Shown here: positions 15,064-22,180 of the stretch, in pieces
How the letters are laid out: every line of letters starts with the position of its first letter
Numbering within the stretch: the stretch's first letter is position 1
DNA from: a virus
DNA: 24,343 nt
Direction: 5' to 3' (one strand)
IMG/VR virus record: IMGVR_UViG_3300025070_000232
Location: 1-24,343 of that record
Notes under the pieces: generated by a model
What the model was told of the DNA's origin: nothing
The model's database searches: none
The model's input: only the letters and a program-made list of their open reading frames with translations
Program-made: the position numbers and the translations under genes

Positions 15064-15968
15064 TAGGCTACCTCTTCTTCTATATCAATGAAGTCACCAA
15101 CTACAGAGTTATCCTCATCATCATACTTCTGATTTGCCTGAGCATCCCATTCGTTAATGATGTAACTGTTATAGTTCTCTACCCAAGCTAAAAAGTTAGC
15201 AAAGGTTTCTTGGTCAGCATCAGCTAGTTCAATAGTATTACTAATGTCTAGACTAGCAGTAGGCAGATAAAAACAATTACCATTTGGTAACTTTCTTTCT
15301 TCAGTACCTACTGTGATACTATGCTGAACAGGAAGTCTCTTCATCTGAGATAACTTGGTAAAAGGTATGCCCATTATCTTGAAGGCATCTCTGTTATCAA
15401 TCTCCCATATAAAAGGTTGACTATCTACTTCAACAGGCTCACCCTTCTCATTTGTGGCATTGACTAAATCAACCATACCAAACACAACACGTACACGTTT
15501 TATCTGCTTGATAAGTTCTTGTGTCTTCTCAGGTAATGATTTAAAGTCTTGTATATATCCTGATGGTTTGCCACAATTAAACCCACCCTGATTGTCTTTC
15601 AAGTCTATATTAAGATTGTCTGCCATAAGTGTCTTATGATAAGTACCCATAGGCTCACCTGCTTTTGCAGACATATTCTTAACAAATCTCTTATACATAA
15701 ATCTCTGTATAAAAGGTCTTATCGTTGCAGAAGTTGCGTAGACTGCCTTATCATCAGGTATGTCCAACTTGTATGTACCACCTTGAACGACTTCTACGTT
15801 CATAGACTTTCCTTGCACTTCTGCTTCACCCATTATAGGTGAATGGTTTATCTTCAATCTAGGTAAGGTGTTTGACTTCTTATCACTAGTTGTAGTTTCT
15901 CCTGCGATACCCATAGCTTTTGCCATTGCAGCATAATTATTTGTATCTATTGTAACTAAATCACTCAT
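15063..15968 (-). CDS. Candidate single-stranded-DNA-binding protein (301 aa)
   Basis: It occupies the slot between DNA polymerase and the exonuclease where an SSB would be useful. It has the typical highly acidic C-terminal tail (from YDDEDNSVVGDFIDIEEEVA to the end), which in T7 gp2.5 and bacterial SSB recruits partner proteins. The body is mixed alpha/beta and rich in aromatic and basic residues (FIQRFMYKRFVKNM). Near the start is LPRLKINHSPIMGE, a phrase I recall from marine phage proteins of this kind. No OB-fold signature can be proven by eye. An annealing protein is an alternative. A strong promoter match lies just upstream, and AAGGAA about 8 nt before ATG 15968 supports the start. 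Confidence 0.55.
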   Translation of the reverse strand: MSDLVTIDTNNYAAMAKAMGIAGETTTSDKKSNTLPRLKINHSPIMGEAEVQGKSMNVEVVQGGTYKLDIPDDKAVYATSATIRPFIQRFMYKRFVKNMSAKAGEPMGTYHKTLMADNLNIDLKDNQGGFNCGKPSGYIQDFKSLPEKTQELIKQIKRVRVVFGMVDLVNATNEKGEPVEVDSQPFIWEIDNRDAFKIMGIPFTKLSQMKRLPVQHSITVGTEERKLPNGNCFYLPTASLDISNTIELADADQETFANFLAWVENYNSYIINEWDAQANQKYDDEDNSVVGDFIDIEEEVA

Positions 15969-15998
15969 ATGTAATTTCCTTTCTGTTAAAGTTTTATT

Positions 15999-16027
15999 GT
16001 TATATCATATAACGTCTTTGGTGTCAA
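15999..16027 (-). promoter_or_regulatory. Sigma-70-type promoter before the ssDNA-binding-protein/nuclease genes
   Basis: -35 TTGACA (16022-16027), 17-nt spacer, -10 TATAAC (15999-16004) on the - strand, with an AT-rich stretch after it. It overlaps the last codons and stop of the DNA polymerase gene. Transcription would begin near 15992, about 24 nt before the ssDNA-binding-protein-like start codon. Confidence 0.7.
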
Positions 16028-18020
16028 GCCAATTATTACCTATTTTTGCTTCTAATAATAATGGCACATTAAAATCAATATTAAATTTTTGATTTATGAT
16101 GTTTAGTAAGTCTTGATTGGCTGAATGTAGTAGGAATAAAACCTGCTTCTCTTCTTCAGGATGTATGTCAATGACTATTGAATCATGTACACTATTCACA
16201 ACACAAGACTTCAGATTGGTTAGTAGCCTGTCTATGTGCATAAGTATAAGAGGAACAATATCAGCAGTAGCAAAACTTTGTACAGGATAATTCTTAACCT
16301 GTGTGAAGTTAGTTATCTTGCCATTTGCATATCTCTTAGCATCAGGAAATGCAAACTCTCTACCTGAAGGTATCTTTATCTTACCTGTAGTCATAACTTC
16401 CTTAGCCAATTTGGTGTGCCATAGTGCAATTCCCTTGTACTTTTCTGTGAAGTGCTTATAATATGTTGCCTGAGAAGGTGTCCTCCCAAATCCTGTTGCT
16501 CCATACAAGGGTGCAAACGTGTGTGCCTTCGCTTCTTGGCGAGATGTCTTTTCACCTGCATCACTAATAACACGAGCAGTATAACTATGCACATCAAATC
16601 CATCTTCAATCTCCTTCATAGCAGTTTGGTCTTGTGATAAAAATGCAGCAGCTCTGAACTCTAACTGTGCAAAGTCTGCTTCAAGTATCTTGCCACCCTT
16701 CCAACGTGACACAAATACTTTCTTGACAGGGAATGTACCACCTCTAGGCATATTCTGCATGTTAGGGTCAGCACCACTAAACCTGCCTGTAGCAGTCCTA
16801 TGTTGTAGCAGTCTCACATGTAGCTTGCCATCAGGCTTTATGTGAGTCTGTATACCTTCAACAAAGGAAGACAAGTAGGTATCAAGTGCAGACAATCTCT
16901 GTAAGTCTGATAAGAAGTTCATGGCACTAGTCATGTTCTTATGTTTAGCCATAGTATATAGTGTGCCTAAGTTAGTCTTGTTTACACTAAACCCATTGGC
17001 ACTAACCCACTTAGCATTAGGAGCATTGAACTTCAACCCACCTATTACCATTTTATCAGGTATAAATAAGTAGCCAACAGAATCACAAGCATCACACTTG
17101 GTAGGTCTAGCAAAAGGAGTTCCATCTTTCTTTACCTTTCTAATGTATCCTGTGCCTGAACAAGGATTACATTGCTCTGCCTTAGTCTTGTACACTATAG
17201 TTGATTTAGTAGATACAGTTTGCTTATAGTCTGTATTGTCCATATAAGGAGTAAAGCTATTTGCCCATAGTGCTTTTTCTAGTGGCTTTCTACTGTAGAT
17301 AACCCAAGACATCTGTTCAGGACTGTTAAGATTGATAGGTGTATCACCCATTAACTCTTTGACTTGTTTGTTTAGTCTCTTCTCTATGTCTTGTTTCTCT
17401 TGCTCGAACTGTACACGTACTGAATCCAAAGCATCCTTGTCAACAGTAAACCCACGTTGATATATTTTAGCTAGGGTTGTGGCAACCTGATTAGTAAACA
17501 ATACTGTTTCCATAAGACTAGAATTATCAGTAGTATTAAGTCTTCTGTAAATAGAATCACTCAACAGTTGAGTTGCTTTTAAGTCAGCAGATAGATAATC
17601 TGATAACTCTTCGTGTGGTATCTCATCAACAGATGTATGGTTTTTGAAATACTCTTTCATAGTGTCTTGCTTCTTTGTGTCTAGGTCATGTCTTATAGCA
17701 CATGCTTCTAGTGACAAAGGTTCTTTCTGTCCACGTTGAAGTATATACTCACCCAACATGGTGTCAAAGACTGTGCCATCATACTTGAAGCCACATTCCC
17801 ATAACCACAGTAAGTCGTGAACAATGTTATGTCCAATCAATACTGTAGCTTGGTCTAGTAGTTCTTGTACACCTGTGAAGTCATCTCTGTACAAGTATTC
17901 CTTACCTGTGTCTGTCAAACATCCCACCATGACAAGTTTGTTGTCAGCTTCAAATGGGTCAAGGTGTAACTTACCACCTCTATGTGTAACAGTATTCTCT
18001 ACATCAAGTGTTAACTTCAT
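16005..18020 (-). CDS. Family A (T7-like) DNA polymerase with 3'-5' exonuclease and a zinc-finger insertion
   Basis: Replicative polymerase, 671 aa. Exonuclease: D6/E8 (LDVENT), D69 (IGHNIVHDL) and D146 (YLSADL), so proofreading should be active. Polymerase: motif A with D449 (LEADFAQLEFR), motif B R494/K498/F502/Y506 (SRQEAKAHTFAPLYG) and motif C H612-D613 (VNSVHDS). F502 equals E. coli Pol I F762, where T7 has Tyr. Between the two halves, C284xxC287 and C309xxC312 (CNPCSGTG ... CDACDSVG) form an inserted zinc-ribbon-like unit. It overlaps the helicase by 4 nt (ATGA). The fold and role are certain; the finger's function is not. Confidence 0.95.
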   Translation of the reverse strand: MKLTLDVENTVTHRGGKLHLDPFEADNKLVMVGCLTDTGKEYLYRDDFTGVQELLDQATVLIGHNIVHDLLWLWECGFKYDGTVFDTMLGEYILQRGQKEPLSLEACAIRHDLDTKKQDTMKEYFKNHTSVDEIPHEELSDYLSADLKATQLLSDSIYRRLNTTDNSSLMETVLFTNQVATTLAKIYQRGFTVDKDALDSVRVQFEQEKQDIEKRLNKQVKELMGDTPINLNSPEQMSWVIYSRKPLEKALWANSFTPYMDNTDYKQTVSTKSTIVYKTKAEQCNPCSGTGYIRKVKKDGTPFARPTKCDACDSVGYLFIPDKMVIGGLKFNAPNAKWVSANGFSVNKTNLGTLYTMAKHKNMTSAMNFLSDLQRLSALDTYLSSFVEGIQTHIKPDGKLHVRLLQHRTATGRFSGADPNMQNMPRGGTFPVKKVFVSRWKGGKILEADFAQLEFRAAAFLSQDQTAMKEIEDGFDVHSYTARVISDAGEKTSRQEAKAHTFAPLYGATGFGRTPSQATYYKHFTEKYKGIALWHTKLAKEVMTTGKIKIPSGREFAFPDAKRYANGKITNFTQVKNYPVQSFATADIVPLILMHIDRLLTNLKSCVVNSVHDSIVIDIHPEEEKQVLFLLHSANQDLLNIINQKFNIDFNVPLLLEAKIGNNWLDTKDVI
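17085..17171 (-). other. Zinc-ribbon-like insertion in DNA polymerase (residues 284-312)
   Basis: Two CxxC pairs 21 residues apart, each followed by a Gly-rich turn in the style of DnaJ CxxCxGxG knuckles. It lies between the exonuclease and palm/fingers motifs, near where T7 polymerase carries its processivity (thumb) region. Confidence 0.7.
17740..17767 (-). promoter_or_regulatory. Weaker promoter candidate inside the polymerase gene
   Basis: TTGACA (17762-17767), 16-nt spacer and TATACT (17740-17745) on the - strand. The hexamers fit well, but the spacer is 16 and the site is inside the exonuclease coding region, not at a gene boundary, so it may be chance. Confidence 0.3.
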
Positions 18021-19240
18021 GCTGTATACCTCGCTGTCTTGTAGTCAAGTTCGCAATGAACTGTGCCATGCCAACCTGATAACTTATTCTTTACAATATT
18101 AAGATGTCTCTGTACATCTTCCTCGTCTTGTCCTTCTACTTGTGGGTTCTTGGCTATCAATACCATCAAGTCTGCTTCTGCAGCTTTTCCTGTACGTGAG
18201 CCTTCCATCATAGCTTGGTTCAGTACAATCTTACCTTCAGCTTCAGCAGATAACTGAGACATATAAAAGACTGCACACTCATACGTCTTGGCAATCTGCC
18301 TAGCATGTATTGCATTAGCCTTCAATGCTTCATCAGGTCGAGAGAATCCACCTGTCCTAGCAAACTTATCTCCCATGTCTAATACTAGAATGTCAGGCTT
18401 GTATGCCTTACACACACTCTCAACCCATGCCATGTCACGATTAGATGCATCACGTATCTTGATATTATCAAAGACAGGTTTGTATCTAGTCTGTGCTTGA
18501 GCAGGATTGTTCTTGACTTCTTGTACAGTCATGCCTGTGGCTGCCGTCAAGTATCTTGCACCAACTCTGTGGTAACCTTCTTCATTACAGAGTATAACAC
18601 ACTTAGCACCTTGATGTGCAAATCCATTTGGACTAGCTATAAGGGATGCATGGAAGGATGTCTTACCTGTGTTAGGTCTAGCACCAACCTCAATCAAGTG
18701 ACCTGCATTGATACCATCTAGCTTACGTGTTAGACTAGGTATATTGAATGTCCATCTAGCTTCTAGGTCATTCTTAGCAAGCAATGTCTCAATAGAGATG
18801 TCATCCCATTCTATATTAAGGTTAGGTGTAAAATCATCCCCATACAACTCAAGAAGATTTCTAAGGGGTTCAAGAGAGGATTTAGCACCATTAACGTAGT
18901 CAAAGCCAAGATTGGCAATGTCTTCGCCAACAACTTGCTGAAACAATTTAGATAGTACTTCTTGTGCGATGTCACTTCCAAGTGGTTGCTCCTTCTTGAT
19001 TGTATTAAACAGAGCAGAGTATCCCTGCTTCTGTGCAGTAGTCATTGATGGATTGTTAGCTAAGAATAATGCTTCTATCTCATCAGGTGTTACTGTCCTC
19101 TCGTATATATCTATTGCTTTATCGAGAGTTTGTTTAATCTTACGAACATCCTTACTGAACAACCTGTCAGGGCATTTAGCACCTCTGTGGTCATCGTAGA
19201 ATGTTTTATCCATAAGACTTCGTATTAATGATAATTCCAT
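18017..19240 (-). CDS. DnaB/T7-gp4-type replicative helicase (407 aa)
   Basis: The RecA-like motor domain is at about residues 165-407: Walker A GARPNTGKT (186-194, K193), acidic CNEE (218-221) and Walker B DILVLDMGD (D288). Further motifs are YMSQLSAEAEGK (327-337) and SRTGKAAEADLMV (348-360), with the ATP-sensor residues expected of superfamily 4 helicases. The N-terminal ~150 residues are helical, without a zinc ribbon or TOPRIM, so this is helicase only. Primase is the separate gene 4 nt upstream, whereas T7 fuses the two. It should form a hexamer at the fork. The TGA overlaps the polymerase ATG, keeping fork proteins coupled. Confidence 0.92.
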   Translation of the reverse strand: MELSLIRSLMDKTFYDDHRGAKCPDRLFSKDVRKIKQTLDKAIDIYERTVTPDEIEALFLANNPSMTTAQKQGYSALFNTIKKEQPLGSDIAQEVLSKLFQQVVGEDIANLGFDYVNGAKSSLEPLRNLLELYGDDFTPNLNIEWDDISIETLLAKNDLEARWTFNIPSLTRKLDGINAGHLIEVGARPNTGKTSFHASLIASPNGFAHQGAKCVILCNEEGYHRVGARYLTAATGMTVQEVKNNPAQAQTRYKPVFDNIKIRDASNRDMAWVESVCKAYKPDILVLDMGDKFARTGGFSRPDEALKANAIHARQIAKTYECAVFYMSQLSAEAEGKIVLNQAMMEGSRTGKAAEADLMVLIAKNPQVEGQDEEDVQRHLNIVKNKLSGWHGTVHCELDYKTARYTA

Positions 19241-19244
19241 GTTG

Positions 19245-20018
19245 TTACTCCTTTGGGGTTAAGGTCATTAAGTTTTCCATATCGACAGGTGTACGATATT
19301 TTAAGTCATCTGTCAATCTAATTATTTTTATATCCTTTACGTAGGCTCTTAGTTCTTTTGCAAATGACAATGTCTTAGGCAAGGCATCAGGGTCAAGTGC
19401 TATGATTGCTGTTGAGAATCGTGAGAGATACTTCTTATGAGACTCTGCCAATGACGTACCCAACACAGCTACCCCAACTAATACATCACTACCTACCACA
19501 GATGCACTAACACAATCCTCAACAACAACTGCTACCCTACCACATCCATGAACAAAAGGCAAGTTACTTTTTCCATATCGTTTCCATTTAGGCAATAACT
19601 TTGTTACTGACCTACCAACTGCATCAACGATTATATCATTATGCTCGACAGGAAATACAACTCGCTTGTCCTTGACATCGTAGTGTAGATTCAATTTGTC
19701 ACAATCTAAACCCCACAGTTTACAGAAGTCCATAACCTCTTTCCTGTGATTATGTGACACTACGTACTCAGGTAATATAAATTCTTCTTTATCAAAATCT
19801 AAGACATCATCTGTAATTGCATCACGAATATCATCTACAGATAAATGCACACGTGTCGAACCTGATATTTTACAAGTAGACTTATAACAATTCCATAGTA
19901 GCTTACCCATATTGTTAGTAGCAGTAAAGGTTTTATATCCGTTACAATTAGGACAAGTAAGTCTTTTACTTTCTCCTACACTTAATTGTAAATCAGTTAC
20001 ATAGTTATAAATATTCAT
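19245..20018 (-). CDS. DNA primase (zinc ribbon + TOPRIM, 257 aa)
   Basis: The N-terminal zinc ribbon has C22/C25 (LTCPNCNG) and C44/C49 (WNCYKSTC), the usual template-recognition element. The TOPRIM core holds the metal-binding acids E167 (VAVVVEDCVSAS) and D209-x-D211 (IIALDPDA). It makes RNA primers for the lagging strand and corresponds to the N-terminal half of T7 gp4, here free-standing. The helicase follows after 4 nt. A strong promoter match lies 57-85 nt upstream of the start, in the end of the recombinase gene, so primase is probably the first gene of a replication transcript. The RBS is weak (AGTGAG). Confidence 0.9.
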   Translation of the reverse strand: MNIYNYVTDLQLSVGESKRLTCPNCNGYKTFTATNNMGKLLWNCYKSTCKISGSTRVHLSVDDIRDAITDDVLDFDKEEFILPEYVVSHNHRKEVMDFCKLWGLDCDKLNLHYDVKDKRVVFPVEHNDIIVDAVGRSVTKLLPKWKRYGKSNLPFVHGCGRVAVVVEDCVSASVVGSDVLVGVAVLGTSLAESHKKYLSRFSTAIIALDPDALPKTLSFAKELRAYVKDIKIIRLTDDLKYRTPVDMENLMTLTPKE

Positions 20019-20049
20019 TTGTATATCTCACTTATATGTATATATAGTA

Positions 20050-20973
20050 TTAGTTGTTCGGCACGTACCCTGTGCTTATAACATACTTTTCACGAGTTGT
20101 CAATGCATTTTCAGCAGAAGCATATGTATTTTTCATGTAAGGTTTCACACTATTGGGGTTAGCATGACCTGTCACAGACATAATTTGACCCATAGACACA
20201 CCTGCTTCTACCATCTCAGTAGTACCTGTCCTACGTAAGTCAGCTATTCGTAGCTCATTGGGTAGTCCACAGAGCTTCATTGTCCTTCTAGCTACTTTGG
20301 ATAGCCTGTGAAGAGAATAAGGCTCATACGACCCCCTAATCGCAGTTGGGTAAGGTGCGACATAAGACTGAAAACCATACTCTTCCTTCTGTTGTTTAAG
20401 CATTTCTAATAAGTCAAGAGAAATAGGCAGATGTACTACACTTCTTCTCTTTGACTGTTGCAAATTTAGCACACTTTTATCAAAATCTATGCTAGAAAAC
20501 TCTAATGTTCTCATATCTCCTACTCTCTGACACCATTCATATGCCATTTGTACAATTAATCCTATGTTTCTGTACTTGAAATCACTATAAGCATAGTCAA
20601 GAAATTGACACACTTGTTCTTTTGTCCACACAACTTTCCTAGTTTGTGTTGCCTTTCGTCTGAATGTAGCAAAAGGATTTGACTCAGCGTATCCCATCTC
20701 CATAGCAAATGAGTATAGTTTTCTTGCTACAGAACATATATGATTAGCCATAAAGATACCACGTTTTAGCCACACTTCATAGGCTCGTCTTGCCTTTGCA
20801 CCTGACAAGTTTTTCAATTTAGTTGTTGACAATTTTTTGGTGTCTACAGATGTGTCTAACATAACACCTAAGAAGTATTTATAATCTACTTTAGTTTTAT
20901 CTGCTAACATATTGAAATCACTAGATAAATAGTAATCGTCTACTAAATTTGTTAGACTTTTAATCTGCTGCAT
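20050..20973 (-). CDS. int: Tyrosine recombinase / phage integrase (307 aa)
   Basis: Site-specific integration or excision by strand exchange. The core-binding helical domain is at residues ~1-105 and the catalytic domain at ~110-307. Catalytic set by alignment to XerD: R150 (CQRVGDMR), K175 (QQSKRRSVVHLPI), R247 (ADLRRTG), H270 (VTGHANP) and nucleophile Y279 (KPYMKNTY). The residue normally His in H-x-x-R is Ala here (A244). The phrase DLRRTGTTEMVEAGVSMGQI resembles pelagiphage-type integrases as I recall them. No repressor or tRNA-like att site was seen in the window. ATG 20973 overlaps the preceding gene by 14 nt. A role in dimer resolution is an alternative to lysogeny. Confidence 0.9.
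   Translation of the reverse strand: MQQIKSLTNLVDDYYLSSDFNMLADKTKVDYKYFLGVMLDTSVDTKKLSTTKLKNLSGAKARRAYEVWLKRGIFMANHICSVARKLYSFAMEMGYAESNPFATFRRKATQTRKVVWTKEQVCQFLDYAYSDFKYRNIGLIVQMAYEWCQRVGDMRTLEFSSIDFDKSVLNLQQSKRRSVVHLPISLDLLEMLKQQKEEYGFQSYVAPYPTAIRGSYEPYSLHRLSKVARRTMKLCGLPNELRIADLRRTGTTEMVEAGVSMGQIMSVTGHANPNSVKPYMKNTYASAENALTTREKYVISTGYVPNN
20075..20103 (-). promoter_or_regulatory. Sigma-70-type promoter for primase-helicase-polymerase
   Basis: -35 TTGACA (20098-20103), 17-nt spacer, -10 TATAAG (20075-20080) on the - strand, inside the last ~18 codons of the integrase gene. The expected transcription start is near 20068, 50 nt before the primase ATG. Confidence 0.75.
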
Positions 20974-21301
20974 TTTTTAGTTTCCATTCTTTTTGTTTGG
21001 CTATTTGGTCATCAGCAAATCTGTTTAAGTAATTAGTGACAAAATCTTCTATGCCATTACTATGATAATGTTTATCATATACTCTTTTTTTGATTGACCA
21101 TCTACCTGTTGTGCAGTAGTAGGCATATTCCTTACCTGCTTTATTTTCTATGTATAACATAGTCGTGCCTGAACCCATGTAGGGTATCTTATTTTTTATG
21201 AGGTAGGTTTCTACAAAATCAACTGTTTCATTTGTATCTCGTCTAAGAACTACTTCTCCTTTAGAGTTTGTTCTCTTATACTGCCACTCACTTGTACTCA
21301 T
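20960..21301 (-). CDS. Unknown protein upstream of the integrase (113 aa)
   Basis: The start is ATG 21301, with GGAG immediately upstream and a 14-nt overlap with the preceding gene. A longer frame up to 21385 would overlap far more and begins with residues read out of frame from the neighbour. The protein is mixed alpha/beta: SEWQYKRTNSKGEVVLRRDT, FVETYLIKNKIPYMGSGTTM, a YYCTTGRWSIKKRVY strand pair, and a basic helical tail. No family is recognised. It overlaps the integrase start by 14 nt, so it is probably made together with it. An excisionase or regulator role is conceivable but not shown; no clear helix-turn-helix was seen. Confidence 0.6.
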   Translation of the reverse strand: MSTSEWQYKRTNSKGEVVLRRDTNETVDFVETYLIKNKIPYMGSGTTMLYIENKAGKEYAYYCTTGRWSIKKRVYDKHYHSNGIEDFVTNYLNRFADDQIAKQKEWKLKNAAD

Positions 21302-21536
21302 ATGCTCCACTCCATCTTGTATAGTGTCCATGTTCGCACTCAACTTTAGCACCAACAATACTAGCAAGTTGAAACTCCATTCCATCTAGCTTGCATATCT
21401 GTTCATAATCTAGTGGAACTTTTTCATCTGTGTTAGCGTTGATACTACGTAAATCCTCAAGCATATTGAGTATCTGTCTTGCTTGATGCTTAGTTAAGTT
21501 TATTATCTTATTTATTTCTTTTACTTTCTTCGCCAT
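21288..21536 (-). CDS. Unknown small protein (82 aa)
   Basis: A basic helical N-terminus (KKVKEINKIINLTKHQARQI) leads to a second helix (LNMLEDLRSINA), then an acidic stretch and a C-terminal part with Cys/His residues (KVECEHGHYTRWSGAYEY). Two helices followed by a short polar domain could bind DNA or RNA, but no family is recognised. The start lies 1 nt after the 39-aa gene's stop and the end overlaps the 113-aa gene by 14 nt. It is part of the segment led by the promoter at 21716-21744. Confidence 0.6.
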   Translation of the reverse strand: MAKKVKEINKIINLTKHQARQILNMLEDLRSINANTDEKVPLDYEQICKLDGMEFQLASIVGAKVECEHGHYTRWSGAYEYK

Positions 21537-21537
21537 A

Positions 21538-21657
21538 TTATACCTCCAATGCTATATAAATACATAATGCTATAATTAATAACTTACCATAATCTAAGTC
21601 ATACTTTGTACTCTCTCCATACTTCTCCTCGAAGTGTGCTATTATTCTATGCCACAT
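21538..21657 (-). CDS. Very small membrane-tail protein (39 aa)
   Basis: The frame starts at ATG 21657 with AAAGGAG about 6 nt upstream and stops 1 nt before the next ATG. It reads MWHRIIAHFEEKYGESTKYD, then LDYGKLLIIALCIYIALEV, so a polar half is followed by a hydrophobic tail that could span or anchor in a membrane. It is the first open frame after the promoter at 21716-21744. The function is unknown. The RBS and tight spacing support it despite its size. Confidence 0.55.
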   Translation of the reverse strand: MWHRIIAHFEEKYGESTKYDLDYGKLLIIALCIYIALEV

Positions 21658-21673
21658 TTTATTCTCCTTTCTT

Positions 21674-22180
21674 TCATGCTACTTCTCCTGTCATCCATTG
21701 TGGTTTATTTGTATACTTATACCTTGCAAATCTAGACTTGTCAACTATATAAAACTTTCTATATGCTTCAATAGGAAAGTTCTCATCTGTCTTCAAGTCA
21801 TCATGTCCACTAAAACATTGTGGGTGTGGTGTTATAAAGTTCTTCCAATCAGGTACAAACTTCTTACCTTCCCACAAGGGAAGAAAATGTTTGATTGCAC
21901 CATGTATTTTATTGTATCTTCTAGTGTACTCACTCAACATACAGTCATACAAACTAAATGCCCATATATAGTTTAACCTATTCTCCATTGCCCATAGTGT
22001 GCAAGGGTGCTTTTGATGTACAGGTTTGTACAACCCATGTTCCTCTGCGTAGTCAGGTGCATGATGCCATAGTGTAGTACATAACATCTGTGCTTCTTCT
22101 AGTGGCATCTTAACTACATGTTGGTCACATAGAGATGATGCTATCTCACGTGGTGTTTTTTCTATAATAAATCTATTCAT
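21674..22180 (-). CDS. Pyrimidine-dimer-glycosylase-like phage protein (168 aa)
   Basis: The start is ATG 22180 with GGGAG 7 nt upstream and an 8-nt overlap with the lysin gene. Motifs CDQHVVKMPLEEAQMLCTTL, KHPCTLWAMENRLNYIWAFS and EYTRRYNKIHG match, from memory, a phage family often annotated as pyrimidine-dimer DNA glycosylase (Pyr_excise-like) in marine phages. If correct it would start repair of UV damage in sunlit water. The T4 endonuclease V catalytic N-terminal Thr is not evident here (the sequence begins MNRF), so the chemistry is doubtful and 'glycosylase' should be read as a family label. Confidence 0.6.
   Translation of the reverse strand: MNRFIIEKTPREIASSLCDQHVVKMPLEEAQMLCTTLWHHAPDYAEEHGLYKPVHQKHPCTLWAMENRLNYIWAFSLYDCMLSEYTRRYNKIHGAIKHFLPLWEGKKFVPDWKNFITPHPQCFSGHDDLKTDENFPIEAYRKFYIVDKSRFARYKYTNKPQWMTGEVA
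21716..21744 (-). promoter_or_regulatory. Sigma-70-type promoter for the integrase cluster
   Basis: -35 TTGACA (21739-21744), 17-nt spacer, -10 TATAAG (21716-21721) on the - strand, within the last codons of the glycosylase-like gene. The expected start is near 21709, about 50 nt before the 39-aa gene. An AT-rich stretch lies upstream of the -35. Confidence 0.75.

Noticed and set aside
19847-19872. GGTTCGA-like sequence on the - strand as a tRNA T-arm or att core
   Set aside because: It lies inside the primase coding frame (residues GSTRVH) and no acceptor stem or anticodon arm can be built around it.
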